DNA of 64,000 bases. Source: Burkholderiaceae bacterium. Lineage in GTDB: Bacteria > Pseudomonadota > Gammaproteobacteria > Burkholderiales > Burkholderiaceae_A. A program made the translations under genes and the position numbers. The number at the start of each line of letters is the position of its first letter. Within the stretch, counting starts at the first letter, position 1. The stretch covers positions 83,461 through 147,460 of the forward strand of contig VERJ01000001.1 of the NCBI GenBank assembly GCA_018882795.1. Direction: 5' to 3'. The notes under the pieces are model-generated. The model did no database searches. It worked only from the letters and a program-made list of their open reading frames with translations, and was not told where the DNA came from. Of the stretch, positions 12,190 through 22,288 are shown one piece after another.

Positions 12190-14869
12190 GGGGCACCTCA
12201 TCGCGCCGACAAACACCCCGCACGCTGCAGTAATCGCAAATGCGGTCTTCTTTATTCATGCCGCTTGCAAAAACGGGCTCGCGGCTCTGAATGGCTTTTA
12301 ATGCATCCGCTACCCGAACTGCTGCTTGCGCGGCAATCTTGTGAACATCTTGGCCCGACTCCTCCTGCAGACTGACCTCGACCACGCCCTCACGTCGCAC
12401 AGAGACATAGCGCACATCATCAATCGCAGGTGTGTCTTCAGTTTGCGCAGCAAGCCAGGCATAGAGCGGCAGTTGTAGATCCTCGCCTTGCGGCCCAACA
12501 CGTTTCGATAACGCCTTGGCATCGGTTGTCTTGAAATCGATCAGCCGCTGGCCGGTCTTCTCCCACCGATCAATACGCCCTTTGAGCGTGACACTCACCG
12601 ATTCAAGAACGCGCTGGACATCATGCTCGGTCACCACCTGACCACCCGCAACGGATGCTCCATAAAGCCATCGCGCCAATTCCGGAACAATCGCCATGAC
12701 ATCGGCCCGCAGTTTTACGCGAATCGCTGCCGGCATCGGAAGATTGAGCGGCCTACCGTGACGGTCGCAGAAAAAGGGCCGCGACAACACTGTATCAATC
12801 TGTGTCACTAACCATGCATTGCAATCCGGGATCGATGAAAAGGTCTGAGTTGCTCCTTTCAAGACCAGGTGCACCAACGATCCCAAATCGGCGCTGGCGG
12901 CGTCCTCTTCCAGCTCAGGCACCTGCGCCAAGCCCATCAGCCTTGCCAGCATGAATTGGTAGGGACAGTCGATGAGCGACTGTGCCTGAGACACAGTGAT
13001 TTCTGCAGGCAGGGCATAAGGCCAGACCGCTCCCGCTATCGGTACACCCTGATCGGTGGTGAGGTCATGCCGAGTGTCGATGGATCCATCCATCCGGGCC
13101 TTTGGCACGTAAGACTCTGGCGCAATGCCCAGCTCCGGCACCACTTCCGCAGCGGACTCTGGAGTCTGCGGACTCAGAAGCTGCAGCCAAGGGGAGAACT
13201 CCACTTCACTATCGGGCTTATCACTGGTGGCAATCACAGTCAGCGGTATGCCCGACTGCCACAAGGCAAGGAATTGAGCGAACTGCTCGGACTCGATCTG
13301 CTGGGGATCGTTTTGCAGGCCCATCTCGGCAAATCGCTTTGGCTCGAAGAACTGCGGTGCCAAACGCTGAGGCAATCGTGCGGAGTCACCACCCACGATC
13401 AGCACGGCCTTGGGCTGATGCCAACACAGTGACGACAATGACACCACACGTACTGCTGCGCCTGGCCTTGGCTCCACAAAGCGGGCACGGTTTAACTCCT
13501 CTGTCAGCACCGCATGCCAAAGCGAGGCGGAGATCAGCGTGTCATCACCGTGGGCTCGGGCCTGCAGGCCCTGCAGCGCCGCAATCAGCGATTGGCCTGC
13601 CGGGTCTTGGACAAGCGTGGACTCCAATCCGCAGTGGGCCATGGCCAAAAGCAGACGCTCACCCCATTGCGCCAGAGAGAATCGGGCGCCGGCACTCGCT
13701 GGCGTGATTACAGATGCCGAAAACGGCAGCAGATCTTGCTGAATCAGATCTGCAAGATCAATCGCAGCGATACGCCCAAAGCCGCGCAGGGCATCATCCA
13801 GCGCGCGCTGCCGTTGCGAATCAAATCCGAACTGGGCCTTCAGTCCCGCGAGCACATAGGGCGAATGAATCCACTCCAGCAACGACTGGGTAGTGGCCTG
13901 ACGAATCAACAAATCATTCAAACCAACCACTGCACTGGCGACCACGGTGGTATCCAGCGCCCAGCCAGAGCGATCACCGAGCGACTCACCCGCACGCTCA
14001 AGCAGAGCCCGCATACGCCGCACTGCTTTGCGGTCCAGGGCCACAACACCGATGTCATCCATGCCCTGTGCCCGCCAATCCAGTATCACCTTGACTGCCG
14101 CCCAGGCGGATTCCTCCAGCGTGTTGGCAGCGATGAGCCGACGCTGCCCCACCGCCAATGACATCTGCTGCGCCACCAGCACCGGTGCATAAGACCAGAT
14201 GGTGATGGCATCGACATCAACACCCCAGAGCAGTTTTGCCATCGACAACTCAAGCGCCGACGGTGAGATGCCGAAACAAAACCAGACCTGTAGTTGATTC
14301 GAGCCATGGTCCGTGGATTTCGCGCCAGCAGCATGCGACTTAAGCCAGGCGACCCGGTCATGCTCACGACGATTGGCCAAATGCAGCCTGCGCAAAACAG
14401 CCAGATCTTCTGACAGGTGGCGGGCTTGCGGCAGGCTGTGATCCGTCTCAAGCCACTCCCAGCCATCGAATAAAGCAGCCCATTGGGCCGCAAGCGATAA
14501 GGCCGCCCTGGGCGATGCGCCTAACGATGCCCTCAGGTCTTTGTAATCAAGCAGCTGTTGCGCAAGTTCCACGCGACGCGAAGCAGTTGATCGCGGCGGT
14601 GACAACACAATTCCCCCGCTTGAAGCTTGCAGTGTGCGAATGACCAGTTCATCGAAGGCCTGCTCCAGCGTGCCGCACCAAGGCAAAGGGGCACCCTGCT
14701 CCCGACCGGGCCAGCTGGTCTGGGCCAGGGCCGTTTTCAGCGCTGCTGCGGCCAAGGGGGAATCCACGAGCAGAACGGGCGACGCCAGACCATCCAGGGC
14801 TGACATGGCCTGAGCCACGGCCGGGGCCAGATTGGCATCGACAGGGAGAGAAATTGCTTTGGGCTTCAC
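12179..14869 (-). CDS. AddB-like PD-(D/E)XK nuclease family protein
   Basis: 896 aa; GRIDRWEKTGQRLIDFKTTDA nuclease motif; Cys pattern LIDCPYQF...CDYCSVRGVC resembling the AddB iron-sulfur staple; overlaps the AddA-like gene. Confidence 0.85.
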   Translation of the reverse strand: MKPKAISLPVDANLAPAVAQAMSALDGLASPVLLVDSPLAAAALKTALAQTSWPGREQGAPLPWCGTLEQAFDELVIRTLQASSGGIVLSPPRSTASRRVELAQQLLDYKDLRASLGASPRAALSLAAQWAALFDGWEWLETDHSLPQARHLSEDLAVLRRLHLANRREHDRVAWLKSHAAGAKSTDHGSNQLQVWFCFGISPSALELSMAKLLWGVDVDAITIWSYAPVLVAQQMSLAVGQRRLIAANTLEESAWAAVKVILDWRAQGMDDIGVVALDRKAVRRMRALLERAGESLGDRSGWALDTTVVASAVVGLNDLLIRQATTQSLLEWIHSPYVLAGLKAQFGFDSQRQRALDDALRGFGRIAAIDLADLIQQDLLPFSASVITPASAGARFSLAQWGERLLLAMAHCGLESTLVQDPAGQSLIAALQGLQARAHGDDTLISASLWHAVLTEELNRARFVEPRPGAAVRVVSLSSLCWHQPKAVLIVGGDSARLPQRLAPQFFEPKRFAEMGLQNDPQQIESEQFAQFLALWQSGIPLTVIATSDKPDSEVEFSPWLQLLSPQTPESAAEVVPELGIAPESYVPKARMDGSIDTRHDLTTDQGVPIAGAVWPYALPAEITVSQAQSLIDCPYQFMLARLMGLAQVPELEEDAASADLGSLVHLVLKGATQTFSSIPDCNAWLVTQIDTVLSRPFFCDRHGRPLNLPMPAAIRVKLRADVMAIVPELARWLYGASVAGGQVVTEHDVQRVLESVSVTLKGRIDRWEKTGQRLIDFKTTDAKALSKRVGPQGEDLQLPLYAWLAAQTEDTPAIDDVRYVSVRREGVVEVSLQEESGQDVHKIAAQAAVRVADALKAIQSREPVFASGMNKEDRICDYCSVRGVCRRDEVPHES

Positions 14870-15065
14870 CGGACTTATGCTATCTTCTTCCCGAAATTAG
14901 TCGTTGTTATACCGACAAGCAGGCTCACCTGGCGATCCTGGTTCCCAGCCAGAGTGCTTCAACAGCCTGCCGAAAGAAGAAACAAAAAAACCCCCACAAT
15001 CAAAATTTGCAGCCGTCAGTGGTTCCTCCCTTTGATCGTTCACAACTTCTAACCCCTTTTTGACT

Positions 15066-15392
15066 ATGAGCCAATCTGTATTAGCTGTCAGCGACGCCTC
15101 GTTTGAGGCCGATGTTCTGAAATCCGATCTTCCCGTACTGGTCGACTTCTGGGCGGAGTGGTGCGGTCCCTGCAAAATGATCGGCCCAATCGTGGAAGAG
15201 ATCGCCCGGGAATACAACGGCAAGCTGAAGGTCACCAAACTGAATGTCGACGAGAATGCCGCTGTTCCCGCAAAGCATGGTATCCGCGGCATTCCCACCC
15301 TGATTCTGTTCAAAAACGGCGCCGTGGTCTCCCAAAAAGTTGGGGCAGCGGCAAAATCTCAATTGACTGCATGGATCGATAGCAATCTGTAA
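15066..15392 (+). CDS. trxA: Thioredoxin 1
   Basis: [22 protein letters not shown]; directly upstream of rho. Confidence 0.98.
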   Translation: MSQSVLAVSDASFEADVLKSDLPVLVDFWAEWCGPCKMIGPIVEEIAREYNGKLKVTKLNVDENAAVPAKHGIRGIPTLILFKNGAVVSQKVGAAAKSQLTAWIDSNL

Positions 15393-15397
15393 TCTTC

Positions 15398-15418
15398 CGG
15401 GCGGGTCATTCCCGCCCG
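15398..15418 (+). other. GC-rich perfect hairpin in the trxA-rho intergenic region
   Basis: CGGGCGGG-TCATT-CCCGCCCG, 8-bp stem, 5-nt loop, no following T-tract. Confidence 0.6.
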
Positions 15419-15520
15419 ATGAACACCTATTCCTTGACGTTGGGCCACTACCGCGCCCTCCAGACCCCAAAAGATTTTTTCAACATCGCCGCGAGCGGCG
15501 CCTATTCCTCCTAAACACCT

Positions 15521-16783
15521 ATGCATCTCTCTGAACTCAAAGCACTCCACGTGACCCAGCTGGTTGACCTGGCCATGAGCCTGGAAATCGATAACGCCAG
15601 CCGCCTACGCAAACAGGAACTGATGTTTGCCATTCTGAAAAAGAAGGCCAAACTCGGCGAGCAAATCTTTGGCGATGGCGTGCTGGAGGTGCTGCCCGAT
15701 GGATTCGGTTTTCTGCGCTCGCCCGAGTCCAGCTATTTGGCGAGCACCGATGACATTTATCTCTCACCATCTCAGATCCGGCGCTTTAACCTGCATACAG
15801 GCGACTCCGTTGAAGGCGAGGTCCGCACGCCCAAAGAAGGCGAACGTTATTTCGCCCTGGTGAAGGTCGACAAAATCAATGGCCAGCCGCCCGAGGCCTC
15901 GAAGAACAAAATTCTGTTTGAAAACTTAACCCCGCTTTTCCCCGACGAGCCGATCACGCTTGAGCGCGATATGAAGGGGGAAGAGAACATCACGGGCCGG
16001 GTCATCGACATGATCGCTCCGATTGGCAAGGGCCAGCGAGGGCTGCTGGTTGCATCACCCAAGAGCGGAAAGACCGTGATGATGCAGCACATCGCACACG
16101 CGATCACCACCAACTACCCAGAGGTCACACTCATCGTGCTGCTGATTGATGAGCGGCCAGAGGAAGTCACCGAGATGCAGCGCAGTGTGCGCGGAGAAGT
16201 CGTGGCCTCGACCTTCGATGAGCCTGCCACACGCCACGTACAGGTGGCCGAAATGGTGATCGAAAAGGCCAAGCGCCTGGTGGAGCACAAAAAAGATGTG
16301 GTGATTCTGCTGGACTCCATCACGCGCTTAGCGCGGGCCTACAACACGGTGGTGCCGACCTCGGGCAAGGTGCTCACCGGTGGTGTGGATGCCAACGCAC
16401 TGCATCGGCCCAAGCGCTTTTTCGGTGCGGCCCGCAATATTGAGGAAGGCGGCTCGCTCACCATCATCGCCACGGCCCTGATTGATACGGGCTCACGGAT
16501 GGACGAGGTGATCTATGAGGAATTCAAGGGCACGGGCAATATGGAAGTACATCTGGCCCGTCGTCTTGCAGAAAAACGTGTCTATCCAGCCATCAACATC
16601 AATCCCTCGGGCACGCGCCGTGAAGAACTGCTGATCAAACAGGATGTGCTGCAGAAGATCTGGATTCTGCGCAAACTGCTACACGATATGGATGAGTTGC
16701 AAGCGATGGAGTTTCTGCTTGATAAGATGCGGCAGACAAAAAACAATGCTGAATTCTTTGACATGATGAAGCGGGGCGGCTAA
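15521..16783 (+). CDS. rho: Transcription termination factor Rho
   Basis: 420 aa; [56 protein letters not shown]. Confidence 0.99.
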   Translation: MHLSELKALHVTQLVDLAMSLEIDNASRLRKQELMFAILKKKAKLGEQIFGDGVLEVLPDGFGFLRSPESSYLASTDDIYLSPSQIRRFNLHTGDSVEGEVRTPKEGERYFALVKVDKINGQPPEASKNKILFENLTPLFPDEPITLERDMKGEENITGRVIDMIAPIGKGQRGLLVASPKSGKTVMMQHIAHAITTNYPEVTLIVLLIDERPEEVTEMQRSVRGEVVASTFDEPATRHVQVAEMVIEKAKRLVEHKKDVVILLDSITRLARAYNTVVPTSGKVLTGGVDANALHRPKRFFGAARNIEEGGSLTIIATALIDTGSRMDEVIYEEFKGTGNMEVHLARRLAEKRVYPAININPSGTRREELLIKQDVLQKIWILRKLLHDMDELQAMEFLLDKMRQTKNNAEFFDMMKRGG

Positions 16784-16847
16784 CGATTTCGTGGGCTGAG
16801 TGCATTCATGTATGGCTGTCCTTGCAAAAGCAAACAGGTGTAGGACA

Positions 16848-16946
16848 GGCGTTCGTGCTGTCGCCGCCCTTGCAAAAAATGGGAGCATAGATTCAACACT
16901 CGTAGGTTTGGATTTTTTGACGGCGGGCAGCGACAGCACGAACGCC
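16848..16946 (+). repeat. Palindromic element copy A
   Basis: Arms GGCGTTCGTGCTGTCGCCGCCC / GGCGGGCAGCGACAGCACGAACGCC around core TTGCAAAAAATGGGAGCA..TGGATTTTTTGAC. Confidence 0.85.
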
Positions 16947-16987
16947 TCCGGGCAGAGCTGGTTTAAACAACCGATCAAACATCTTTA

Positions 16988-17089
16988 GCCCAATCCGCGA
17001 TTGCCCGACCGCTGTCAAAAAATCCAATCCCTGACGGATTGAGGCTGTGCTCCCATTTTTTGCAAGGGAGGGCAGATCGGGGATTGGGC
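16988..17089 (-). repeat. Palindromic element copy B, inverted relative to copy A
   Basis: Reverse complement: GCCCAATCCCCGATCTGCCCTCCC + TTGCAAAAAATGGGAGCACAGCCTCAATCCGTCAGGGATTGGATTTTTTGAC + AGCGGTCGGGCAATCGCGGATTGGGC; 52-nt core aligns gaplessly to copy A. Confidence 0.85.
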
Positions 17090-17216
17090 CCATCAACCCA
17101 GGCCCGAAATTGCCAGAAAACCAAATTTCCCTTAACATTCAGCGGTTTAGGCACGTAGCACCCCCATCGCATCCCATGGCGCGGTGCCGGCGACCGGCAA
17201 CCCCAAAGGAAAAATC

Positions 17217-17498
17217 ATGAAAGCAGGCATCCACCCCGATTACCGCGAAGTTGTGTTCGTCGATCTATCGAACGACTTCAAATTCATCACCCGCTCCACA
17301 GTCCAGACCCGTGAAACCACAAAATGGACCGACGGCAAAGAGTATCCGCTCTACAAACTCGATACCAGCTCCGAGTCCCATCCCTTCTTCACCGGCAAGC
17401 AGAAGCTGGTGGACACCGCGGGCCGCGTTGAGAAATTCCGCCAAAAGTTTGGCAGCAAGACCGGGAAGAGCGCTTCCAAAGGCGCAGCCAAGGCATAA
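17217..17498 (+). CDS. rpmE2: 50S ribosomal protein L31 type B
   Basis: [29 protein letters not shown]...; lacks the zinc-binding Cys of type A. Confidence 0.95.
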   Translation: MKAGIHPDYREVVFVDLSNDFKFITRSTVQTRETTKWTDGKEYPLYKLDTSSESHPFFTGKQKLVDTAGRVEKFRQKFGSKTGKSASKGAAKA

Positions 17499-17516
17499 AC
17501 GCCCCGGTCAACCCCA

Positions 17517-19439
17517 ATGGCAGCAAACGCAGAAGGCAGCCGAAAGGCTGCTTTTTCATTTCTAGAGGCAGGCAGCACCGCGCCCCTTCCCGGCCTTGCC
17601 GCGAGCGCAGCGAATCGGATACCCCGCTGGCTGCTGATGCTGATCGTGCTGCTGTACATCGGCCATGGCCTTTTCCACCGAGATCCCTGGCGTGGCGATG
17701 ACATGCTTGGCCTGGCGTTGGCGCGCACTACCGCAGAGGCACTACTGCACGGAGATTTCTCTGTGCTGCTATTGCCCCAGCTGGCTGATTTGGCTTGGAA
17801 TCAGCAGGGTCCTTTGTGGGTAACGATTCTTGCAATTTTCATCCTGCCCATTACCGCATGGTCAGCGCTGCAACAAGCGCCCTTGCCTATTCATCTGCTC
17901 GACGATATCGCGCGTATCCCACTTGGCATCGCACTTGCTCTCGGACTCACAGCAGTCTGGAAAGCCACCGACCGCTTTGCGCGTCGGCGTGAAGCGCAGC
18001 CAGTGGATCCCCTGGGCATGGGACCGCGCTCACCCGAATTCGGCAAGACCCTGGGTGATTGCGCACTGCTGCTGACCATCGCAGCCCTTGGCGTGGTCTA
18101 TCCCTGGCACCAGCTGGGCACCGCAGCGATAAGCCTGCTGCTGCAAGGCCTGTTGCTCTGGGCCCTGGCCACAGCGCCCGAAACACCGCGGCGTGCCGCA
18201 AACCAAGCTGCACTCATTGTGACCGCAAGCCTGCTCACGCAAGGGGTTGGCCTTGCGTTGACGCAGATCATCGCGGTGCTCTGTGTGTTTGTCTGGATCA
18301 GGCCATATCAGCTGGTTGCCCGAGATTTTTTACTGCGCTGGTCTGTAGTGCTGCTGCTCTTGGTTCTGATGTGGACACTCGCTGCGATCACGGCCCACTC
18401 CACACAGCGCGTTGCCAGCTGGTGGTTTGAAGGTCTCAGCAATTGGTCACTGTCGCAATGGCTCGTGGGAGGCAAATCTGGGCTCCGCGCTCTTGGGCTC
18501 TGGTTCAATGAGTCGCTCTGGCGGTGGTGGCCGCTATGGCCGATCGCTGCATTCGGGTTGTGGAAGATCCGCAGAACCCAGCTATCGAGGGCGCCCCATT
18601 GGGCCGTGCCCTTGATCTTCACTTTTGTAACAGTCATTGCAGGGCTTGTCGGCCCATCCGATTGGCGGGTGCATCAGTTCACACCCCTGGTGTCCATTGC
18701 ATTGATTGCAGCATTTAGCCTGCTGTCACTGCCCAGACCCATCATCAATCTTGTGGACTGGTTTGCAGTGGTGCTATTCACCGCAGTAGGCATTTTCGTA
18801 TGGCTCTATTGGACCGCATTGAATTTTGGTTTTCCTCAAACACTCGCCATGCGTGTGCCACTGCTGGCCCCCGGCGTCACTGGCAATGCAAGCGTCTACG
18901 AAATCCTGATTGGCGCGCTGGCAACGCTGGCCTGGGTGTTGCTGATCTCTTGGCGCATACGCCGAGGCTCACCCCGTCTATGGCGGCCCGTGGCGCTAAG
19001 TACCGGCGGCGTTACCCTGCTCTGGGTGTTGCTGACCACGCTGTGGTTGCCAGCGCTGGATCGCATCCAGGGCCAGCAGGAATTGGCCAAATCCCTCGAA
19101 ACCGGATGGCTGCGTGCAGCAGAACGCCGTCTGGGCCTTGATACGGATGCAATCAGTCAGCGATACCTCACCCAGTCAATGACCCTGAGCGCCTCGAAAG
19201 AGGTCTGCGTGCAGCTCTCCGATCAGGCGATTGCGCTTGATGCAATGGCCGTGGCCATTACCCGGCTGCCCGTGACCCATCAGCCCCAGTGTTTGTGGAG
19301 ATTAGGTCTATTGGGATCCGGAGACACCAAAGAGACACGGACAACCCCGGCTGGGGAGCGCTGGTCGGTCGTTTGGCAAAGCAGCGCCGAGGACCGTCGC
19401 GGACGACAACGCTATGTGCTCTTAGAAAAGACACCGTGA
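17517..19439 (+). CDS. Large polytopic membrane protein, possibly glycosyltransferase (ArnT/PMT)-like
   Basis: 640 aa with many hydrophobic segments and an early WRGDDMLGLA acidic motif; family assignment uncertain; true start may lie downstream of 17556. Confidence 0.55.
   Translation: MAANAEGSRKAAFSFLEAGSTAPLPGLAASAANRIPRWLLMLIVLLYIGHGLFHRDPWRGDDMLGLALARTTAEALLHGDFSVLLLPQLADLAWNQQGPLWVTILAIFILPITAWSALQQAPLPIHLLDDIARIPLGIALALGLTAVWKATDRFARRREAQPVDPLGMGPRSPEFGKTLGDCALLLTIAALGVVYPWHQLGTAAISLLLQGLLLWALATAPETPRRAANQAALIVTASLLTQGVGLALTQIIAVLCVFVWIRPYQLVARDFLLRWSVVLLLLVLMWTLAAITAHSTQRVASWWFEGLSNWSLSQWLVGGKSGLRALGLWFNESLWRWWPLWPIAAFGLWKIRRTQLSRAPHWAVPLIFTFVTVIAGLVGPSDWRVHQFTPLVSIALIAAFSLLSLPRPIINLVDWFAVVLFTAVGIFVWLYWTALNFGFPQTLAMRVPLLAPGVTGNASVYEILIGALATLAWVLLISWRIRRGSPRLWRPVALSTGGVTLLWVLLTTLWLPALDRIQGQQELAKSLETGWLRAAERRLGLDTDAISQRYLTQSMTLSASKEVCVQLSDQAIALDAMAVAITRLPVTHQPQCLWRLGLLGSGDTKETRTTPAGERWSVVWQSSAEDRRGRQRYVLLEKTP
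17535..17556 (+). terminator. Rho-independent terminator downstream of rpmE2
   Basis: GCAGCC-GAAA-GGCTGC followed by TTTTT. Confidence 0.8.
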
Positions 19440-20782
19440 CGACCCGGGCCCGCGATGTATTGAGGCTGGGGTGGCCCATCCTGGTAGGACAAATCGCTGT
19501 GCTGGGCAATGGTGTGATCGACACCATCATGGCAGGCCAACGATCAGCCGCAGATCTCGCCGTGATCGGCCTGGGGGCTGCAGTCTATATCAGCGTATTT
19601 GTGGCTTTTCGTGGCGTGCTCATGGGATTGACACCGATTGCAGCAGGCCATTTCGGCGCAGGAAGGCTGTCCGAAATTGGCGATGATGTTGGTCAGACAG
19701 CCTGGGTGGCGCTACTGTTATCCGCAATCGGCATACCGCTGCTCTGGTGGATTGATCCGTGGCTCAACCTGATCAAGCCCGACCCAAGTCTTCAGGGACC
19801 CTTAGCGCAGTATCTTTGGATCGTGGCACTCGGTATGCCGTCGACGCTACTCTTCAGCGTATTTTTCACACTCAACAGTGCCACGTCTCGACCGGCAGTG
19901 ACCATGAGCATCAACCTGGCGATGTTGGCCCTGAAATGGCCGCTCAATCTGGTGTTCATGGATGGCATCGAGGGCCTGATCGCACCCATGGGGGCGGTTG
20001 GCTGTGCGGTCGCCACTGCCATTCTCTCCTGGACATCACTGTTGATCGCCCTGATGGTGTTGGCCATTGATCGACGCTATCGCGAATTCCATATTCGACT
20101 TCACGCGCCACAATTCAAAAAAATTTCTGAATTGCTGCGCGTGGGTATGCCAATTGGCGTGGGCTATCTGATCGAGGTGACCTCTTTTACGCTCATGGCG
20201 CTTCTGATCGGCCGATTCGGCACCATCGCCAGTGCAAGCCACCAGGTGGCGGCCAATCTGGCAACGCTGATTTTCATGATGCCGCTGGCGCTCTCCAATG
20301 CCACCAGCATCCTGGCTGCCCAGGCAATCGGTGGACAAAATGAGGAAAAAGCCCGTGCTTGGATATTTGCAGGCATGCGCCTGATCATGGGCATTGCGAT
20401 CACGATATCGTTGCTGCTATTTCTTTTCCGCACACCCATGGCGCAACTCTATGCAGAAAACGCCACCGTGCGGGCCTTCGCAGAGATACTCATCATTTAT
20501 GCCGCCGTATGCCATGTGCTGGATGCACTGCAGTGCCTGCTCTATTCCTCGCTTCGGGCCTGGCGCATCACCTTCACCCCAATGCTTGTTTACGGGTTTA
20601 GCCTCTGGGGTTTTGGGGTCGGGGGCGGATGGCTATTTGCGCACAGCCTGTTCGAGGAAGGGCCCACTGCAACACAGGGATTCTGGATGGGCAATTTCCT
20701 GGGCCTGGCGATTGCCTGCGTGGGTCTTGGACTGCTACTACGGCGCCGATTTCTCAATCCAGTGTTGCCGGTAAAAACGTAG
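19436..20782 (+). CDS. MATE family efflux transporter
   Basis: [27 protein letters not shown]...; 12-TM-like pattern; GTG start overlaps the preceding stop (GTGA); ORF track begins at 19289. Confidence 0.9.
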   Translation: MTTRARDVLRLGWPILVGQIAVLGNGVIDTIMAGQRSAADLAVIGLGAAVYISVFVAFRGVLMGLTPIAAGHFGAGRLSEIGDDVGQTAWVALLLSAIGIPLLWWIDPWLNLIKPDPSLQGPLAQYLWIVALGMPSTLLFSVFFTLNSATSRPAVTMSINLAMLALKWPLNLVFMDGIEGLIAPMGAVGCAVATAILSWTSLLIALMVLAIDRRYREFHIRLHAPQFKKISELLRVGMPIGVGYLIEVTSFTLMALLIGRFGTIASASHQVAANLATLIFMMPLALSNATSILAAQAIGGQNEEKARAWIFAGMRLIMGIAITISLLLFLFRTPMAQLYAENATVRAFAEILIIYAAVCHVLDALQCLLYSSLRAWRITFTPMLVYGFSLWGFGVGGGWLFAHSLFEEGPTATQGFWMGNFLGLAIACVGLGLLLRRRFLNPVLPVKT

Positions 20783-21304
20783 TTCATCAATCGACTCTTC
20801 GATATCGGCAAGCGCTGTGTGGGCGCCACGCTTCTCAAAGCCCTTCATGATGCCCGGATTCCAGCGGCGGCAGAGCTCTTTGATGGTGCTGACATCAATA
20901 TTGCGATAGTGAAAAAATGCTTCCAGCTCTGGCATGTAGCGCTGCATAAAACGGCGATCCTGGTGCACAGTGTTGCCACACATGGGTGACTTGCCAGCAG
21001 GCACATAACCCCGAATAAACTCCAGCAGCTCACGCTCAGCCAAAACCTCGCTGATGGTGGAAGCTTTGACTTTGTCGATTAAGCCAGACTTTCCATGAGT
21101 GCCTTTATTCCAGGAATCCATAGCATCCAATACCGAGTCAGGCTGATGAATCACCATGACCGGAGCCACTGCGAGCACGTTGAGCTCGGCGTCGGTCACG
21201 ATCATGGCGATCTCCAGGATTCGATCGGTGTCGGGCTTCAGGCCGCTCATTTCCATGTCGACCCAGACCATATTCATTTCATTGACGGTTGCCATAGGTG
21301 CCAA
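20738..21304 (-). CDS. orn: Oligoribonuclease
   Basis: [27 protein letters not shown] and [36 protein letters not shown], DEDDh exonuclease. Confidence 0.98.
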   Translation of the reverse strand: MAPMATVNEMNMVWVDMEMSGLKPDTDRILEIAMIVTDAELNVLAVAPVMVIHQPDSVLDAMDSWNKGTHGKSGLIDKVKASTISEVLAERELLEFIRGYVPAGKSPMCGNTVHQDRRFMQRYMPELEAFFHYRNIDVSTIKELCRRWNPGIMKGFEKRGAHTALADIEESIDELRFYRQHWIEKSAP

Positions 21305-21321
21305 TCATCGCACAGGCTAAG

Positions 21322-22230
21322 ATGTCGGCCATGCGAGCGCGCCTTTTATCCCATCATGGTCGCCAGGCCTGGGTCCTGGATGATCAGGGGCAGGCGCACC
21401 TCTGTGTTTTTCGGGGCCGTGAGCTGACACCTGCAGCCAACGACTGGATTGAGGTTGACACCTCGGTTCAGCCTGCGGTGATCACAGCGATTTACCCACG
21501 GACAAATGACATCACGCGCAGTGAGGCCCACCGCAGCAAGACCCTTGCCGCCAATATCGATCAGGCGGTGATCGTGATTTCAGGAGCGCCACTTTTTTCC
21601 GATGAGCTACTTGCGCGCATGATTTGCGCCTGCGCTGCGCAGGATGTTCCAGGGCTGATTGTGATGAACAAGACGGATTTGGTCGATGACACCGCGCGTG
21701 CCACAGCGCAGCTCTCTGTTTTCGGAGCCTGCATCGAATTACTCGGCTGGAGAGTGATCCGGATCGCGGCCAGGCCCTCAGAGGGAGATCGCACTGCGGT
21801 GGGATGCGATGCGTTGAGGTCCCTTCTCGCTGGAAAAGCAACACTGATCATGGGCCAATCCGGCATGGGCAAAAGCAGCCTGATGAACGCGCTTGTGCCT
21901 GGCCTGAACGCGCAGACCAGAGAGATTTCCCAGGCACTACAGACCGGCAAACACACGACCACGGTGGGGCAAGTCGTGCGCTATGACCAGGATAGCTGGC
22001 TAATCGATACGCCCGGGTTTCAGCTATTCGGTCTACATCATCTCTCGATTAGTCAGCTGGCGCTCGGATTTCCCGAATGGCAGGCGGTTCATGAACGGGA
22101 TGGCCGATGCCACTATGCCAACTGCACACATGATCTGGAACCGAACTGCACTGTGCGCAGCGCCTGCCTCAATGACAAAGCCGCCTCCCGGCGGCTTGAA
22201 TTATGGAAAATGCTGCGAGCGTCTCTATAA
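21322..22230 (+). CDS. rsgA: Small ribosomal subunit biogenesis GTPase RsgA
   Basis: GQSGMGKSSLMNALVP, DTPGFQLFGL circularly permuted GTPase, CHYANCTHDLEPNCTV zinc module; ORF track begins at 21298. Confidence 0.95.
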   Translation: MSAMRARLLSHHGRQAWVLDDQGQAHLCVFRGRELTPAANDWIEVDTSVQPAVITAIYPRTNDITRSEAHRSKTLAANIDQAVIVISGAPLFSDELLARMICACAAQDVPGLIVMNKTDLVDDTARATAQLSVFGACIELLGWRVIRIAARPSEGDRTAVGCDALRSLLAGKATLIMGQSGMGKSSLMNALVPGLNAQTREISQALQTGKHTTTVGQVVRYDQDSWLIDTPGFQLFGLHHLSISQLALGFPEWQAVHERDGRCHYANCTHDLEPNCTVRSACLNDKAASRRLELWKMLRASL

Positions 22231-22288
22231 CACCCATGCAGCACCGAAACTGTCACAGAATCTGCCGCTGGGTCAGAAATAAACAGGT

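Noticed and set aside
16848-17089. Interpretation of the rho-rpmE2 palindromes as integron attC sites
   Set aside because: attC sites conserve outer R boxes (RYYYAAC/GTTRRRY) with variable centres; here the core is conserved and the outer arms vary, and no integrase or cassettes are seen.
16679-17172. Small minus-strand ORFs (99, 81 and 65 aa) downstream of rho
   Set aside because: They are translations of the palindromic repeat pair; similar peptides simply reflect the repeated DNA.
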